Shown here piece by piece: positions 55,096 to 63,562 of a DNA stretch of 64,000 bases; positions within the stretch are counted from its first letter, which is position 1, and each line of letters opens with the position of its first letter. The stretch lies in NCBI GenBank assembly GCA_021770345.1, contig JAETRD010000017.1, forward strand, positions 1-64,000, written 5' to 3'. This DNA comes from Lachnospiraceae bacterium. GTDB lineage: Bacteria > Bacillota > Clostridia > Lachnospirales > Lachnospiraceae. The notes under the pieces were generated by a model, which made no database searches, was not told the origin of the DNA, and saw only the letters and a program-made list of their open reading frames with translations. The position numbers and the translations under genes were made by a program.

Positions 55096-56451
55096 TCACA
55101 CACTCTGAATCTTTTTTATCCATTTCCCGCTCTTTAACCGGAAAATACACCAGATGGCCTTGATAAACTGGTCCATCCGCAGCATGATAAAAATCCAGAA
55201 GCCCGGCCAGTGAAACACGAACCCCGCCAGCGCCCCGAGCGGAATGCTGCACACCCACAGAAACAGAATATCCGCTACCATCAGAAATTTTGTGTCCCCG
55301 CCGCCGCGCAGCACGCCCTTCGTCAGAATACTGTTCGCACTCTGGAACAGAATCACAACCGCTACCGCATTCATCAGCTCCGTCGCCAGCGCCCGCGTCT
55401 CCTCCGAAATATTGTAGGCGCCGACAATCGGGCCTCTCAGAAGCAGAATCAGCGCGCAGCCGAACATACCGATCACGACGCCGAGCGCCGCAAACGTCAC
55501 GCCCTGCGACTGCGCCTTTTTGCTGTCCCCTTCCCCGAGTGTAATGCCCGTCATCGTACAGCTCGCCTGGGAAATTCCCTGAATCACAACCGTCGCCAGC
55601 TGCATCACAACCGTGGTGATCGAATTGGCCGCGACAAACGTTGCACCGATATGTCCCATGACGACCGCGACCGCACTGTTTCCGAGCCCAAGCAACGTAT
55701 CGCTGACCAGCACGGGAATTGAAATCCGTATGTACTCGCGCACCAGATCCCGCACATTCATCACGAGATCCCGGATGCGAAGCCCGATTTTGTCATCTCG
55801 CAAAAACAGATAGCCGACCGTGACCGCAAACTCGACAATGCGGGCGAGCAGCGTGCCGAGCGCCGCACCGTTCGCACCCATCGCAGGAGCTCCGAGTCTG
55901 CCGAAGATAAATACCCAGTTGAAGAATATATTGATAAAAAAGGAACACACGCTCGAGATCAGCGGAACCGTCGCCTTTCCGACGCTTCTTAGAATCAGGC
56001 TCGTCGTCACCGCATACCCATTCAGGTAATAACACGGAATCGAGATCAGCAGATAGCCGACTCCCACAGCGATCACATCGGCATCGGGCGTATAGATTCC
56101 CATAATCTCGCCGGGGACAAGCCAGGTCACAAGCGCAAAAAATGTCGCGATGATAAATTCCAGTCGAAACATCAGAACGACGGTCTTTTTTAAGCTCGTC
56201 TGTTCCCGCATCCCGAAAAACCGGCTTGTGAGCACGGACGCCCCCATGCCGAGCCCCATGCACATAATCTGGTAAATGCTGATAAAATTGTTCGCGAGCG
56301 TCACCCCGCTCATCGGCGTCTCCCCGAGCTGTCCGAGCATAATGTTGTCGGCCATATTCACGCCGACCGTAATCAGCGACTGCGCCGCGATCGGCAGCGC
56401 AAATGCCGTCAGCGTCGCATAAAATTTCCTGTCTCTCACAAATAGCTGCAT
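55096..56451 (-). CDS. MATE-family efflux transporter
   Basis: A 451-residue exporter from the ATG at 56451 (AGAGGGAACAGG). Two MatE repeats, the first beginning ALPIAAQSLITVGVNMADNIMLGQLG, shortened; helices throughout. It is upstream of the response regulator with a gap of 28 bp and may be in one transcript with the two-component pair. Its promoter is at 56536-56564. Fourth MATE in the window. Confidence 0.92.
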   Translation of the reverse strand: MQLFVRDRKFYATLTAFALPIAAQSLITVGVNMADNIMLGQLGETPMSGVTLANNFISIYQIMCMGLGMGASVLTSRFFGMREQTSLKKTVVLMFRLEFIIATFFALVTWLVPGEIMGIYTPDADVIAVGVGYLLISIPCYYLNGYAVTTSLILRSVGKATVPLISSVCSFFINIFFNWVFIFGRLGAPAMGANGAALGTLLARIVEFAVTVGYLFLRDDKIGLRIRDLVMNVRDLVREYIRISIPVLVSDTLLGLGNSAVAVVMGHIGATFVAANSITTVVMQLATVVIQGISQASCTMTGITLGEGDSKKAQSQGVTFAALGVVIGMFGCALILLLRGPIVGAYNISEETRALATELMNAVAVVILFQSANSILTKGVLRGGGDTKFLMVADILFLWVCSIPLGALAGFVFHWPGFWIFIMLRMDQFIKAIWCIFRLKSGKWIKKIQSV

Positions 56452-56535
56452 CCTGTTCCCTCTTTTCATCTGTGAACGCAACACGCATTTCCGGCTGCGG
56501 TTCTCTCGTTTTCAACCACTGTTTCTTCTATATTT

Positions 56536-56564
56536 ATTGTAATAAGTTTCGCACAGTGTGTCAA
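56536..56564 (-). promoter_or_regulatory. promoter of the MATE-RR-HK transcript
   Basis: On the minus strand TTGACA (56564-56559) and TACAAT (56541-56536) are exactly 17 bp apart, the strongest consensus promoter noted in the window. Confidence 0.65.
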
Positions 56565-56626
56565 TCGGCAGCATACGGCCCGCAGCCTGCACGCAGACCC
56601 GGATATGAATTGCAATCGCTTTTTCT

Positions 56627-57847
56627 CTATTCCGTGAGAAATCTCCTCGCATCCGTCTCCGACAATACGGAATAAATATTGTGCGCCGTCCGCTTATCTT
56701 CCTGTGAAACGGCACATTCCTCCCGGTAGAGATCGTGGTAGCGCATCACCATAAAATGATAAATCGTCTCGTACTCCTCCTGCGTCATCTGATAATTCAG
56801 CGCCTCCATACAACAGTAGATACTGTTCACATAGTAATACAGAATCGTATCCGCGCTCTTCGTCTGTCTCTCGTATTCCTGCGCCAGATACAGATAATCA
56901 TTCGCCAGCAGCCACCAGATTTCATCGCAGCCGACATTTTCTCCCTCTTTTACCAGATTGAGCGTCTCTCTGCCCGCAATGCATCTCTCATATTCGGACG
57001 AGTGAGGCGCCGCTTTCCGCCATTCCTCATAAGAAAGATACCGCGCGCTCTCCGTCACCCGGTCCTTAAACGCGTCCTCCATCCCCGTATAGGTAAAATA
57101 GTCATTTCCCTGCCCGTCTTCGATCGTCTTAAAGTCAACGCCTGTCTTTTGCCCTTTAGGCTGCGCCGCGAGCACCTGTACCTCATCTACCCACTGCGCA
57201 AAGTCTTTGCCGTTCTCAAAAAAGACCTGCTTTTTCCTCTGGGCATACAATTCCGTGTATACGATCGGTTCATCCAGCACAAAACGCCAGCCCGAATCGC
57301 GCATTTCCTGCGTGCGTTCCTCCGTATCCGCCGGCTCCGCTCCGGCGTCCTCCGCCTGATTTTCGTCCGGCGCAGGTTCCCTTGTCTGCGCAAATCCGAT
57401 TATTACCTCCACTCTCTCCCAGTATGCATAGGCGTTCTGCGGATTTCCGACGCACACCAAAATAATTACGCCCGCAAACGCGCCAAGCGGCACACACTTT
57501 CTCACAACGATCGCCAGACATTCTGCCAGAAAATCTTCTCTCGCCTCGTCTTTTTCTACGGCATAATCATAGGGCAGATTCCTGCCATACTTTCTTGCCT
57601 CCTTCCGCATCCTTTTTATTTTGCGCGTGTATTCCATATACTTTTGATAAAAATCCCCAAATATCCGAAAAAAATTACGCAGAAAAAGAAACAAGAGAAC
57701 ATTCATAACAATACAAAAAAATCCCCATGCAACCTCCTTCTCCCTGAAATGAGCGATTACGGATGGAATCACAGCAAAAAAGAGCGCAATGATATCCAGA
57801 ATATTGTCGGATATCCATTTTGCTCTTTTTCGTCGGTTCCTTTTCAT
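56627..57847 (-). CDS. uncharacterised membrane protein
   Basis: A 406-residue protein that I do not recognise. A basic start (MKRNRRKRAKW) is followed by two close membrane helices (~14-60), a charged helical segment (~62-120), a third helix (VPLGAFAGVIILVCVG, ~120-140), an acidic low-complexity linker (~155-180), and a C-terminal domain of about 220 residues rich in Tyr and Glu (TPR-like helices possible: CMEALNYQMTQEEYETIYHFM). It lies 86 bp downstream of an XRE gene on the same strand, with which it may be controlled. Confidence 0.6.
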   Translation of the reverse strand: MKRNRRKRAKWISDNILDIIALFFAVIPSVIAHFREKEVAWGFFCIVMNVLLFLFLRNFFRIFGDFYQKYMEYTRKIKRMRKEARKYGRNLPYDYAVEKDEAREDFLAECLAIVVRKCVPLGAFAGVIILVCVGNPQNAYAYWERVEVIIGFAQTREPAPDENQAEDAGAEPADTEERTQEMRDSGWRFVLDEPIVYTELYAQRKKQVFFENGKDFAQWVDEVQVLAAQPKGQKTGVDFKTIEDGQGNDYFTYTGMEDAFKDRVTESARYLSYEEWRKAAPHSSEYERCIAGRETLNLVKEGENVGCDEIWWLLANDYLYLAQEYERQTKSADTILYYYVNSIYCCMEALNYQMTQEEYETIYHFMVMRYHDLYREECAVSQEDKRTAHNIYSVLSETDARRFLTE

Positions 57848-57933
57848 AACTGCTTTCCCCTGTTAATCCTGCATTTTCTTATTGTCTCTCTATCACTTCC
57901 CTTTGTCCTTACCTGCCGATTTGTTTGTTCATT

Positions 57934-58521
57934 TTATAAAGTATCATCCTTCATAAAAGCATCCAGAAGCGCATCTGCTCCCTCCCTGTCTTCCTCCCAC
58001 ACAAGGTGTGTCCGGACGATATCGTAGAGCGGCAGCAGTTCATCTCCGTCGATTTCATAGCGGACCGGCTTTTGCTGCCGGTTCGGCAGCAAATATAAAC
58101 AAATATCCTCTATCTCCTCTTCCCCGTCAACCGCACTGGCCAGAAGGAAAAAACCGTCCCTGTACCTGCAGTAGCAGCAGACGTTCTTTCCGTCCTGCAT
58201 TTCTTTCAATTCATTCACCGGAAAAGAAAACGGATTTTCGGAGCCGCACAGAAACCATTCCAGCTTTCCTTCCCTGGTCTTTTCGCACAGGCGTTCCACA
58301 AAATCATTTCTGTTTTCTTCTGTCTGCCCACTCACCAGAGCATTGAGGGAAACTCCCAGAAACTCCGCCACTTTTATGACCTTTTCCACAGACGGACTCA
58401 TCCTTGTCCACCTGCTGATCAGACCGGGACTGAATTCTAACGCCTGCTCCATATCCCGTATGCTGACACCCTTATACGCACATATTTTTTTGATGTTTTT
58501 GACCAGTTCTTCTCTCTGCAT
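57934..58521 (-). CDS. XRE-family regulator with TREGKLEW domain
   Basis: A 195-residue protein. The first ~65 residues are a helix-turn-helix (RDMEQALEFSPGLISRWTRMSPSVEKVIKVAEFLGVSL, shortened to SPGLISRWTRM). The C-terminal part starts with KTREGKLEW (81-89), has a cysteine-rich strand (NVCCYCRYRDGFFLLASAV) and ends in LLPLYDIVRTHLVWEED. The same order is present in the stand-alone protein at 1506-1964. GGAGGAGAAG precedes the ATG. A perfect dyad lies 46 bp upstream. Role unknown. Confidence 0.72.
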   Translation of the reverse strand: MQREELVKNIKKICAYKGVSIRDMEQALEFSPGLISRWTRMSPSVEKVIKVAEFLGVSLNALVSGQTEENRNDFVERLCEKTREGKLEWFLCGSENPFSFPVNELKEMQDGKNVCCYCRYRDGFFLLASAVDGEEEIEDICLYLLPNRQQKPVRYEIDGDELLPLYDIVRTHLVWEEDREGADALLDAFMKDDTL

Positions 58522-58566
58522 CTTCTCCTCCGCGCAAAACCGTGCCTGACTTCTCCGTCCTTCCTG

Positions 58567-58588
58567 TATATGAATAATTCTTCATATA
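58567..58588. promoter_or_regulatory. dyad upstream of the XRE gene
   Basis: TATATGAA and TTCATATA are perfect 8-bp arms around a 6-nt centre. The position between the XRE start and its upstream region suggests an autoregulatory site. The 291-bp region to 58812 is AT-rich and holds no gene. Confidence 0.4.
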
Positions 58589-58736
58589 TTTCTGTCATCC
58601 TCTTGTTTTTCTGTGTGTATCAGCAAATTCAATTTTATAAATCAACTTTTTCTTCATAATTCATGTTTATTTGTTTTCTATATATGTAGTTTTATTCATT
58701 ATACAGAATATTCCTTTCGGGCACTATTGTCAAGAC

Positions 58737-58791
58737 AGAAAAATCCCCCATAAGCGGCGCCGTTGATTCCCAGGCCTGCTTATGAGGGATT
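58737..58791 (-). terminator. terminator of the TetR-MFS-GNAT operon
   Basis: AATCCCCCATAAGC (58742-58755) pairs with GCTTATGAGGGATT (58778-58791) with one wobble; on the minus strand it is followed by TTTTTC. It comes 22 bp after the acetyltransferase stop. Confidence 0.75.
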
Positions 58792-58812
58792 CCGCTCCTT
58801 CCCAATTTGCAG

Positions 58813-59235
58813 TTAAAAAATCTCTTTGATAAAGAATAATTCCATCGGCTGTGCATAGCGTGGAAGATCCATCACGAATCCGCCGCAGTCCTTATATCCC
58901 AGTCTGCGGTAAAAATGCTGCGCGTTTTCGTCCGCCTGTGTGGAAGTCAGCAGCATTCCGTAGCCCTGCGCTTTCATCTCTTTCTCCCAGTGTTCCATCA
59001 GCCGCTTTCCGTAACCGTTTCCCCGGTATTCTCCGTCCACGAAAAGCATCGTGCAAAACGGCGTATTGTCCCAGAAAAGATTGTATCTCAGCAGCCCGAC
59101 CGGCTTCTCGTCCAGAAGCAGGACATACCCTCTTTTTGTCCGCACCTTATCCGCAAATTCTGTCTCCGGCAAATGCTTATCAAGACTGTACCAGAATTCT
59201 TTATCCGCGGCTCGTACATATCTGATTTTTACCAT
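58813..59235 (-). CDS. GNAT-family N-acetyltransferase
   Basis: A 140-residue acetyltransferase with the acetyl-CoA loop MLFVDGEYRGNGYGKRLMEHWEKEM shortened to EYRGNGYGKRLMEHW, and a late HFYRRLGYKDCGGFVM. It is the last gene of an operon with TetR and MFS genes (4 bp gap), so it could modify the exported compound or a host target. Substrate unknown. Confidence 0.88.
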   Translation of the reverse strand: MVKIRYVRAADKEFWYSLDKHLPETEFADKVRTKRGYVLLLDEKPVGLLRYNLFWDNTPFCTMLFVDGEYRGNGYGKRLMEHWEKEMKAQGYGMLLTSTQADENAQHFYRRLGYKDCGGFVMDLPRYAQPMELFFIKEIF

Positions 59236-59239
59236 AAGT

Positions 59240-60481
59240 TTATTCCGTCCTTTCTTCCGATTTCTGAAAAATCCCTGCGGAAAACAGTCCGATCACGCAT
59301 ACCGCGGCAGCCGTGGGAAGCAGCACCGGATATACCGTTTTGCTGAATCTGTCAAACAAAAACCCGTACACGATCTGACCGGCCGGCTGCGCGCACATCG
59401 TGACGGCGGACGTATATGCCATCACCTTTCCCGTCAGATGAGCCGGCGTACTCTGCTGAATTTTCGACACGGCAAAAATTGAGAAAATGCTGATCGCGAT
59501 CTGCATACCGAAGAATGCTGCTGTGACCACGGCATATCTGACAGGCGCCCCGAACGGAAGAAGAAATACGGCTCCCGCCGGAATCATACAGACGCCGACC
59601 GCCGCAAGCACAAAAGACAGCTTTTCGAACTTCAGTTTTCCCGTGAGAAACCCTGCCGCAATACTGCCCAATATCGTGGCAATCGCCAGCATACTTTCCG
59701 CCGCACCGTAATATTTTGCGTCCAGCCCGAGAATCATCCGAACGATATAAGGCAGCCCCACCAGCGCGACTCCCATCACAAAAAAACGCGAAATAGCCGC
59801 AAGCAGCAGAATTTTCACGATATCGGGGCGCTCCTCTGCGAGAAACCGGATACTGCAAAAGAAATCGTCCTTTACCATAGACAGCACACCCCCCTGATAC
59901 TCCGCCGGCCGATATTCCAGTTTTATAAAACACTCAAGCAGCGCCGTCACAAAAAAGCAGACGACGCTCGCATACATCACGGGCGTTAAACCAAACGCCG
60001 CATACAGAATGCCTCCAAGCATCGGTGCGATCAGATAAGACACCGACGCCGTCTGATTCACGACTGCGTTTCCTCTGATAATATTGTCCCCCTCCAGCAT
60101 CCCGGGAATGCACGCCTGCACCACAGGCGTCTCAAAAGCCCCGAGAACCGAGAGCGCCACAAGCAACACGCCGATCACTGCGAGGGCATTGTTTTCGGAC
60201 AAAAAAACGGCCGCGCACAAAACAACCGCTCCTGCCAAAGCGTCCAGCGCCGCCATCAGCTTCCTTCTGTCCGCCCGGTCAGCCAGGATCCCGCCAAACG
60301 GCGACAAAAGAATTGTCGGGACCGTTGCGGCAGACAGAATTCCGCCAAATGTGGCCGCCGACCCTGTCACCTCCAGCACATACATCGACAGCGCCAGTCT
60401 CAGTATGTAATTGCCAAACAACGAACTGACCTGACCGAGCACAAGAAGCGTAAAATTTTTTGTAAACAGTTTCTGCTCCAT
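59240..60481 (-). CDS. MFS efflux transporter
   Basis: A 413-residue transporter with twelve helices; the loop 2-3 motif is GGILADRADRRKLM, typical of drug-efflux major facilitator proteins, and GNAVVNQTASVSYLIAPMLGG is motif C-like. Operon order TetR, MFS, GNAT with 3-4 bp gaps. The TetR operator at ~61206 would control it. Confidence 0.9.
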   Translation of the reverse strand: MEQKLFTKNFTLLVLGQVSSLFGNYILRLALSMYVLEVTGSAATFGGILSAATVPTILLSPFGGILADRADRRKLMAALDALAGAVVLCAAVFLSENNALAVIGVLLVALSVLGAFETPVVQACIPGMLEGDNIIRGNAVVNQTASVSYLIAPMLGGILYAAFGLTPVMYASVVCFFVTALLECFIKLEYRPAEYQGGVLSMVKDDFFCSIRFLAEERPDIVKILLLAAISRFFVMGVALVGLPYIVRMILGLDAKYYGAAESMLAIATILGSIAAGFLTGKLKFEKLSFVLAAVGVCMIPAGAVFLLPFGAPVRYAVVTAAFFGMQIAISIFSIFAVSKIQQSTPAHLTGKVMAYTSAVTMCAQPAGQIVYGFLFDRFSKTVYPVLLPTAAAVCVIGLFSAGIFQKSEERTE

Positions 60482-60484
60482 CGC

Positions 60485-61138
60485 TCACTCGCTCCTTTCC
60501 CCGGCGGAATCCCCCAACAGCCACTGCGCCCTCTCAAACATTCCGTCCTCAATGATCGGAAGCCCCATCGCCTGAAGCACCTCCGCAATAAAACGGCACT
60601 TATGCCCGATTTCCGCGGTGTCGGCCGGAAATACGGACGGCATCAGCCAGAAATTGGCAAGCGCGAGAAGCTCCGAAAGCTCTTTTGCATACTCGGTTCG
60701 TATCGAACCGTCACGCCTGCCCTCCTCGATCAATTCAAACCACAGCGGAGTCAGCACCCGCCTGTTCGCCTCAACCGCAGCCGCCAGAATCTGCGGGTCT
60801 TTCAGGATCGTCACCGCCTGTGCACCGATCTCTTCCCGCTCTTTGTCCGCTCCGTCAATCGCAAGCACCTCCCGGATTTTCTGCAGGCCGGTAAGGTCCG
60901 TGCGTCCCCTGACCGCCTCAAATGGATTATTACAAAAAAACATGCGGTCGCCCAGTGCGCGCATCGCCTCTCCTTTGCTCTGAAAAAAGCGATAAAACAT
61001 CCCCTTTGCCCCGCCTGCCCGCTCCATAATGTCGCTGACGGAGGTTTCCTCATATCCTTTGGACAAAAATAACTCTTTCGCCGCGTCCAAAATCTCGTCT
61101 TCCCACTGTTCCGGCGTCTTTTTTACCGGTCTTGCCAT
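60485..61138 (-). CDS. TetR-family transcriptional repressor
   Basis: From the second ATG (61138), with GGGAGG at proper spacing, a 217-residue repressor: EILDAAKELFLSKGYEETSVSDIMERAGGAKGMFYRFFQSK is the TetR helix-turn-helix, shortened; the C-terminal ligand domain is variable. It is upstream of the MFS gene by 3 bp. It most likely binds the 16-bp dyad at 61188-61224 in front of it and represses the operon until a toxic ligand arrives. Confidence 0.92.
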   Translation of the reverse strand: MARPVKKTPEQWEDEILDAAKELFLSKGYEETSVSDIMERAGGAKGMFYRFFQSKGEAMRALGDRMFFCNNPFEAVRGRTDLTGLQKIREVLAIDGADKEREEIGAQAVTILKDPQILAAAVEANRRVLTPLWFELIEEGRRDGSIRTEYAKELSELLALANFWLMPSVFPADTAEIGHKCRFIAEVLQAMGLPIIEDGMFERAQWLLGDSAGERSE

Positions 61139-61185
61139 CATTACCTCCCTTTCTGCCGCCGCATGCGGCTTTTCTGCCGAATCTT

Positions 61186-61224
61186 ATTATAATAGTTATT
61201 GACCATTAGTCAATAACTATTATA
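61186..61224 (-). promoter_or_regulatory. TetR operator overlapping the operon promoter
   Basis: TATAATAGTTATTGAC (61188-61203) and GTCAATAACTATTATA (61209-61224) are perfect inverted arms of 16 bp around CATTA. On the minus strand TTGACT (61213-61208) and TATAAT (61191-61186) are 16 bp apart, so the operator covers the promoter. A clean picture of autorepression. Confidence 0.8.
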
Positions 61225-61261
61225 TCGACACTCTGGTACCGTGTCAACCGCAAAATGCCAT

Positions 61262-61290
61262 TTGACGAAACACCGGCCGGATGTTAGACT
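61262..61290 (+). promoter_or_regulatory. promoter of the NSS symporter gene
   Basis: TTGACG (61262-61267) and TAGACT (61285-61290) are 17 bp apart, 39 bp before the start codon. The TetR dyad lies 37 bp further upstream and may affect it too. Confidence 0.5.
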
Positions 61291-61329
61291 GATGAGGTAT
61301 ATACTTTTAGAAATCGGGAGGATTATGTT

Positions 61330-62682
61330 ATGGAACGCGAACGTCTGGGGAGCCGGCTGGGCTTTATCCTGCTGAGCGCAGGCTGTGCAATCGGCATCGG
61401 GAATGTCTGGAAGTTCCCGTATATGGTCGGACAGTACGGCGGAGGCGCTTTTGTGCTCTGCTATCTGTTCTTTCTTGTGATTCTGGGGATTCCCGTTATG
61501 ACGATTGAGTTTTCACTGGGGCGCGCATCGCAGAAAAGCCCGGTAAAGCTCTATCACGCACTGGAAAAGCCGGGACAAAAATGGCACCTGCACGGCTATG
61601 CCGCCATGATCGGAAATTATCTTCTGATGATGTTCTACACAACGGTAGCCGGCTGGATGCTTCACTACTTTTTTTACATGGCAGACGGGACCTTTGTGGG
61701 TACGGACACGGAAGCCGTGGCAGGCATATTCGGAAATATGCTGTCCGATCCCCTCGGAATGACGGGCTTTATGGCGGTTGTCGTCCTGCTGGGATTCGGT
61801 GTCTGTTCGATCGGGCTGCAGAACGGCCTCGAAAAAGTCAGTAAATTTATGATGCTCGCACTGCTTGCAATTATGGTTATTCTCGCCATCAACAGCACTT
61901 TGCTCGACGGCGCCGGAGAAGGACTCCGCTTTTATCTTATGCCGGATTTCGACCGGATGATGGAGCTTGGCATCGGCAATGTGCTGCTCGGCGCGATGAC
62001 GCAGGCATTTTTCACGCTCAGTCTCGGAATCGGCGCGATGGCCATCTGGGGCAGCTATATCGGAAAAGAGCGGACGCTGCTCGGGGAAGCCGTCAACGTC
62101 GGCATTTTGGACACCTTCGTAGCGTTTGTCTCCGGGCTTATCATCTTCCCGGCCTGCTTCGCCTACGATGTCAGTCCCGACAGCGGACCGGGCCTCATCT
62201 TTGTGACGCTGCCGAATATTTTCAACCATATGCCCGCAGGGCGGCTCTGGGGCAGCCTGTTTTTTGTATTTATGTTTTTCGCGGCCTTCTCGACGGTTCT
62301 CGCGGTTTTTGAAAATATCATTTCCTGCTGCATGGACTTATTCGGCTGGACCCGCAAAAAGGCCTGTCTTGTCAATACGTTTGTGATGTTCCTGCTGTCT
62401 CTTCCCTGCGCGCTCGGCTATAATCTGCTGTCCGGCTTTCAGCCGCGCGGCGCCGGCTCGACCGTTCTTGATCTGGAGGATTTTCTCGTGAGCAATCTGC
62501 TTCTTCCTCTGGGCAGCCTGGTCTATGTCGTGTTTGCGACCAGCCGCTACGGATGGGGCTGGGATCACCTTGTCGCCGAGGCCAACCAGGGAAAAGGGTT
62601 AAAAATGGCCCGGTGGATGCGCTTTTATATGACTTACCTGCTGCCGGTGATCGTTTTGATCGTGTTTGTGCTCGGCTTATAA
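61330..62682 (+). CDS. neurotransmitter:sodium symporter (NSS) family transporter
   Basis: A 450-residue LeuT-fold transporter for amino acids or related compounds with Na+. TM1 with the unwound section reads LLSAGCAIGIGNVWKFPYMVGQYGGGAF, shortened to GCAIGIGNVWKFPY; TM6 region PDSGPGLIFVTLPNIFNHMP. About eleven to twelve helices. GGGAGGATT precedes the ATG. Divergent from TetR. Substrate not assignable; tryptophan or tyrosine are common for bacterial members. Confidence 0.93.
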   Translation: MERERLGSRLGFILLSAGCAIGIGNVWKFPYMVGQYGGGAFVLCYLFFLVILGIPVMTIEFSLGRASQKSPVKLYHALEKPGQKWHLHGYAAMIGNYLLMMFYTTVAGWMLHYFFYMADGTFVGTDTEAVAGIFGNMLSDPLGMTGFMAVVVLLGFGVCSIGLQNGLEKVSKFMMLALLAIMVILAINSTLLDGAGEGLRFYLMPDFDRMMELGIGNVLLGAMTQAFFTLSLGIGAMAIWGSYIGKERTLLGEAVNVGILDTFVAFVSGLIIFPACFAYDVSPDSGPGLIFVTLPNIFNHMPAGRLWGSLFFVFMFFAAFSTVLAVFENIISCCMDLFGWTRKKACLVNTFVMFLLSLPCALGYNLLSGFQPRGAGSTVLDLEDFLVSNLLLPLGSLVYVVFATSRYGWGWDHLVAEANQGKGLKMARWMRFYMTYLLPVIVLIVFVLGL

Positions 62683-62732
62683 GCAGCAGGCCGCACACTC
62701 CACAAACAGCTCTTACATTCAATCAAAGAAAG

Positions 62733-62765
62733 GGCTGAGAGATACCGCAGATGTATTTCTCAGCC
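62733..62765. terminator. hairpin after the NSS gene
   Basis: GGCTGAGAGATA (62733-62744) pairs with TATTTCTCAGCC (62754-62765) with one mismatch. No T-run follows on the plus strand; on the minus strand it is followed by CTTTCTTTGATT. May end transcription from both sides, including the small minus-strand gene. Confidence 0.5.
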
Positions 62766-62844
62766 ATTTCCTGTCCATTAAAGGTATTCGCCGCAGAACG
62801 TTTTCGCCGCATATCTCGAATTGACGGTTCCGCTAAAATAAATT

Positions 62845-63126
62845 CTAACATATCTTTCTGAATAAGGACACGCTGTTCAGCGCAACAGAAACGAGCGTGC
62901 ATGCCCACAGAATTTTGGACATTGTCGGAGTCACATCCGCCAGCGCACTCCAGTCCTCATTGAGCACCCACCGGGCATCGGCACTGTAAAATGCGCACAG
63001 CGTGAAAGCCGTAAATGATAAACTGACATATCGAAACCATTTGGCCTCCTTCCCCTTTACCGTCCAAATCACATTCAATAATGCCGCTGCAACTGCCGTC
63101 GCGCTAAAAAACATCCACATATCCAT
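62845..63126 (-). CDS. small membrane protein, unknown
   Basis: A 93-residue protein (MDMWMFFSATAVAAALLNVIWT, shortened) with three helices (~3-22, ~31-50, ~70-88). I do not recognise a family with a role. The start is uncertain among 63138 (GTG), 63126 and 63120; a G-rich tract (GGGGGG) precedes the latter two. On its own. Confidence 0.5.
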   Translation of the reverse strand: MDMWMFFSATAVAAALLNVIWTVKGKEAKWFRYVSLSFTAFTLCAFYSADARWVLNEDWSALADVTPTMSKILWACTLVSVALNSVSLFRKIC

Positions 63127-63197
63127 CCCCCCGATCACTCAAAATTTATATATCTGATTATAAATGATTTGACTGCCGCTCACAATATATTTTATAA

Positions 63198-63515
63198 TAT
63201 TCACAAATTTGTCGATGCACAGCAAAATCAACGCGCGCACGGCGCGCGCTGGACGGCAAACGCATCACAGGCTTTGGCGATATCGACAAAACCGGCTATC
63301 TCGACCAGCTCCACGTTCATGCCGACTGTCAGGGAAAAGGGATCGCCACCGCTATCTGCGATGCGTTAGAGCAGTCCGTCCATAAGAAGATCGTCACCCA
63401 CGCCTCGATCACCGCGAAACCATTTTTCGAAAAAAGGGGGTACCGCGTCATCCGGGAACAGCAGATAGAACAGCAGGGAATCTTTCTCACAAATTTTGTG
63501 ATGGAGTATCCGTAA
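63198..63515 (+). pseudogene. N-terminally lost GNAT acetyltransferase
   Basis: An open stretch without a start codon, preceded by a stop at 63195, reading ITGFGDIDKTGYLDQLHVHA, then CQGKGIATAICDALEQ and FFEKRGYRVIREQQ to the stop. This is the acetyl-CoA-binding C-terminal half of a GNAT enzyme. The first ~60-70 residues are missing or were shifted by a deletion around 63200-63240. The rest has no stops, so the loss may be recent. Confidence 0.6.
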
Positions 63516-63562
63516 TATGATCCATCCCCCTGCGCATTATTCGGAAAGGAGTGTAAAAACAA

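Noticed and set aside
58698-58733. TTGACA and TATAAT upstream of the XRE gene (minus strand)
   Set aside because: Spacer of 24 bp is too long for a normal promoter.
62733-62765. TPP-riboswitch-like GGCTGAGAGATACC
   Set aside because: Only the one motif is present; the GGGGTGC and CTGAT parts of the thi box are missing, and the motif is fully used in a simple hairpin after a stop codon.
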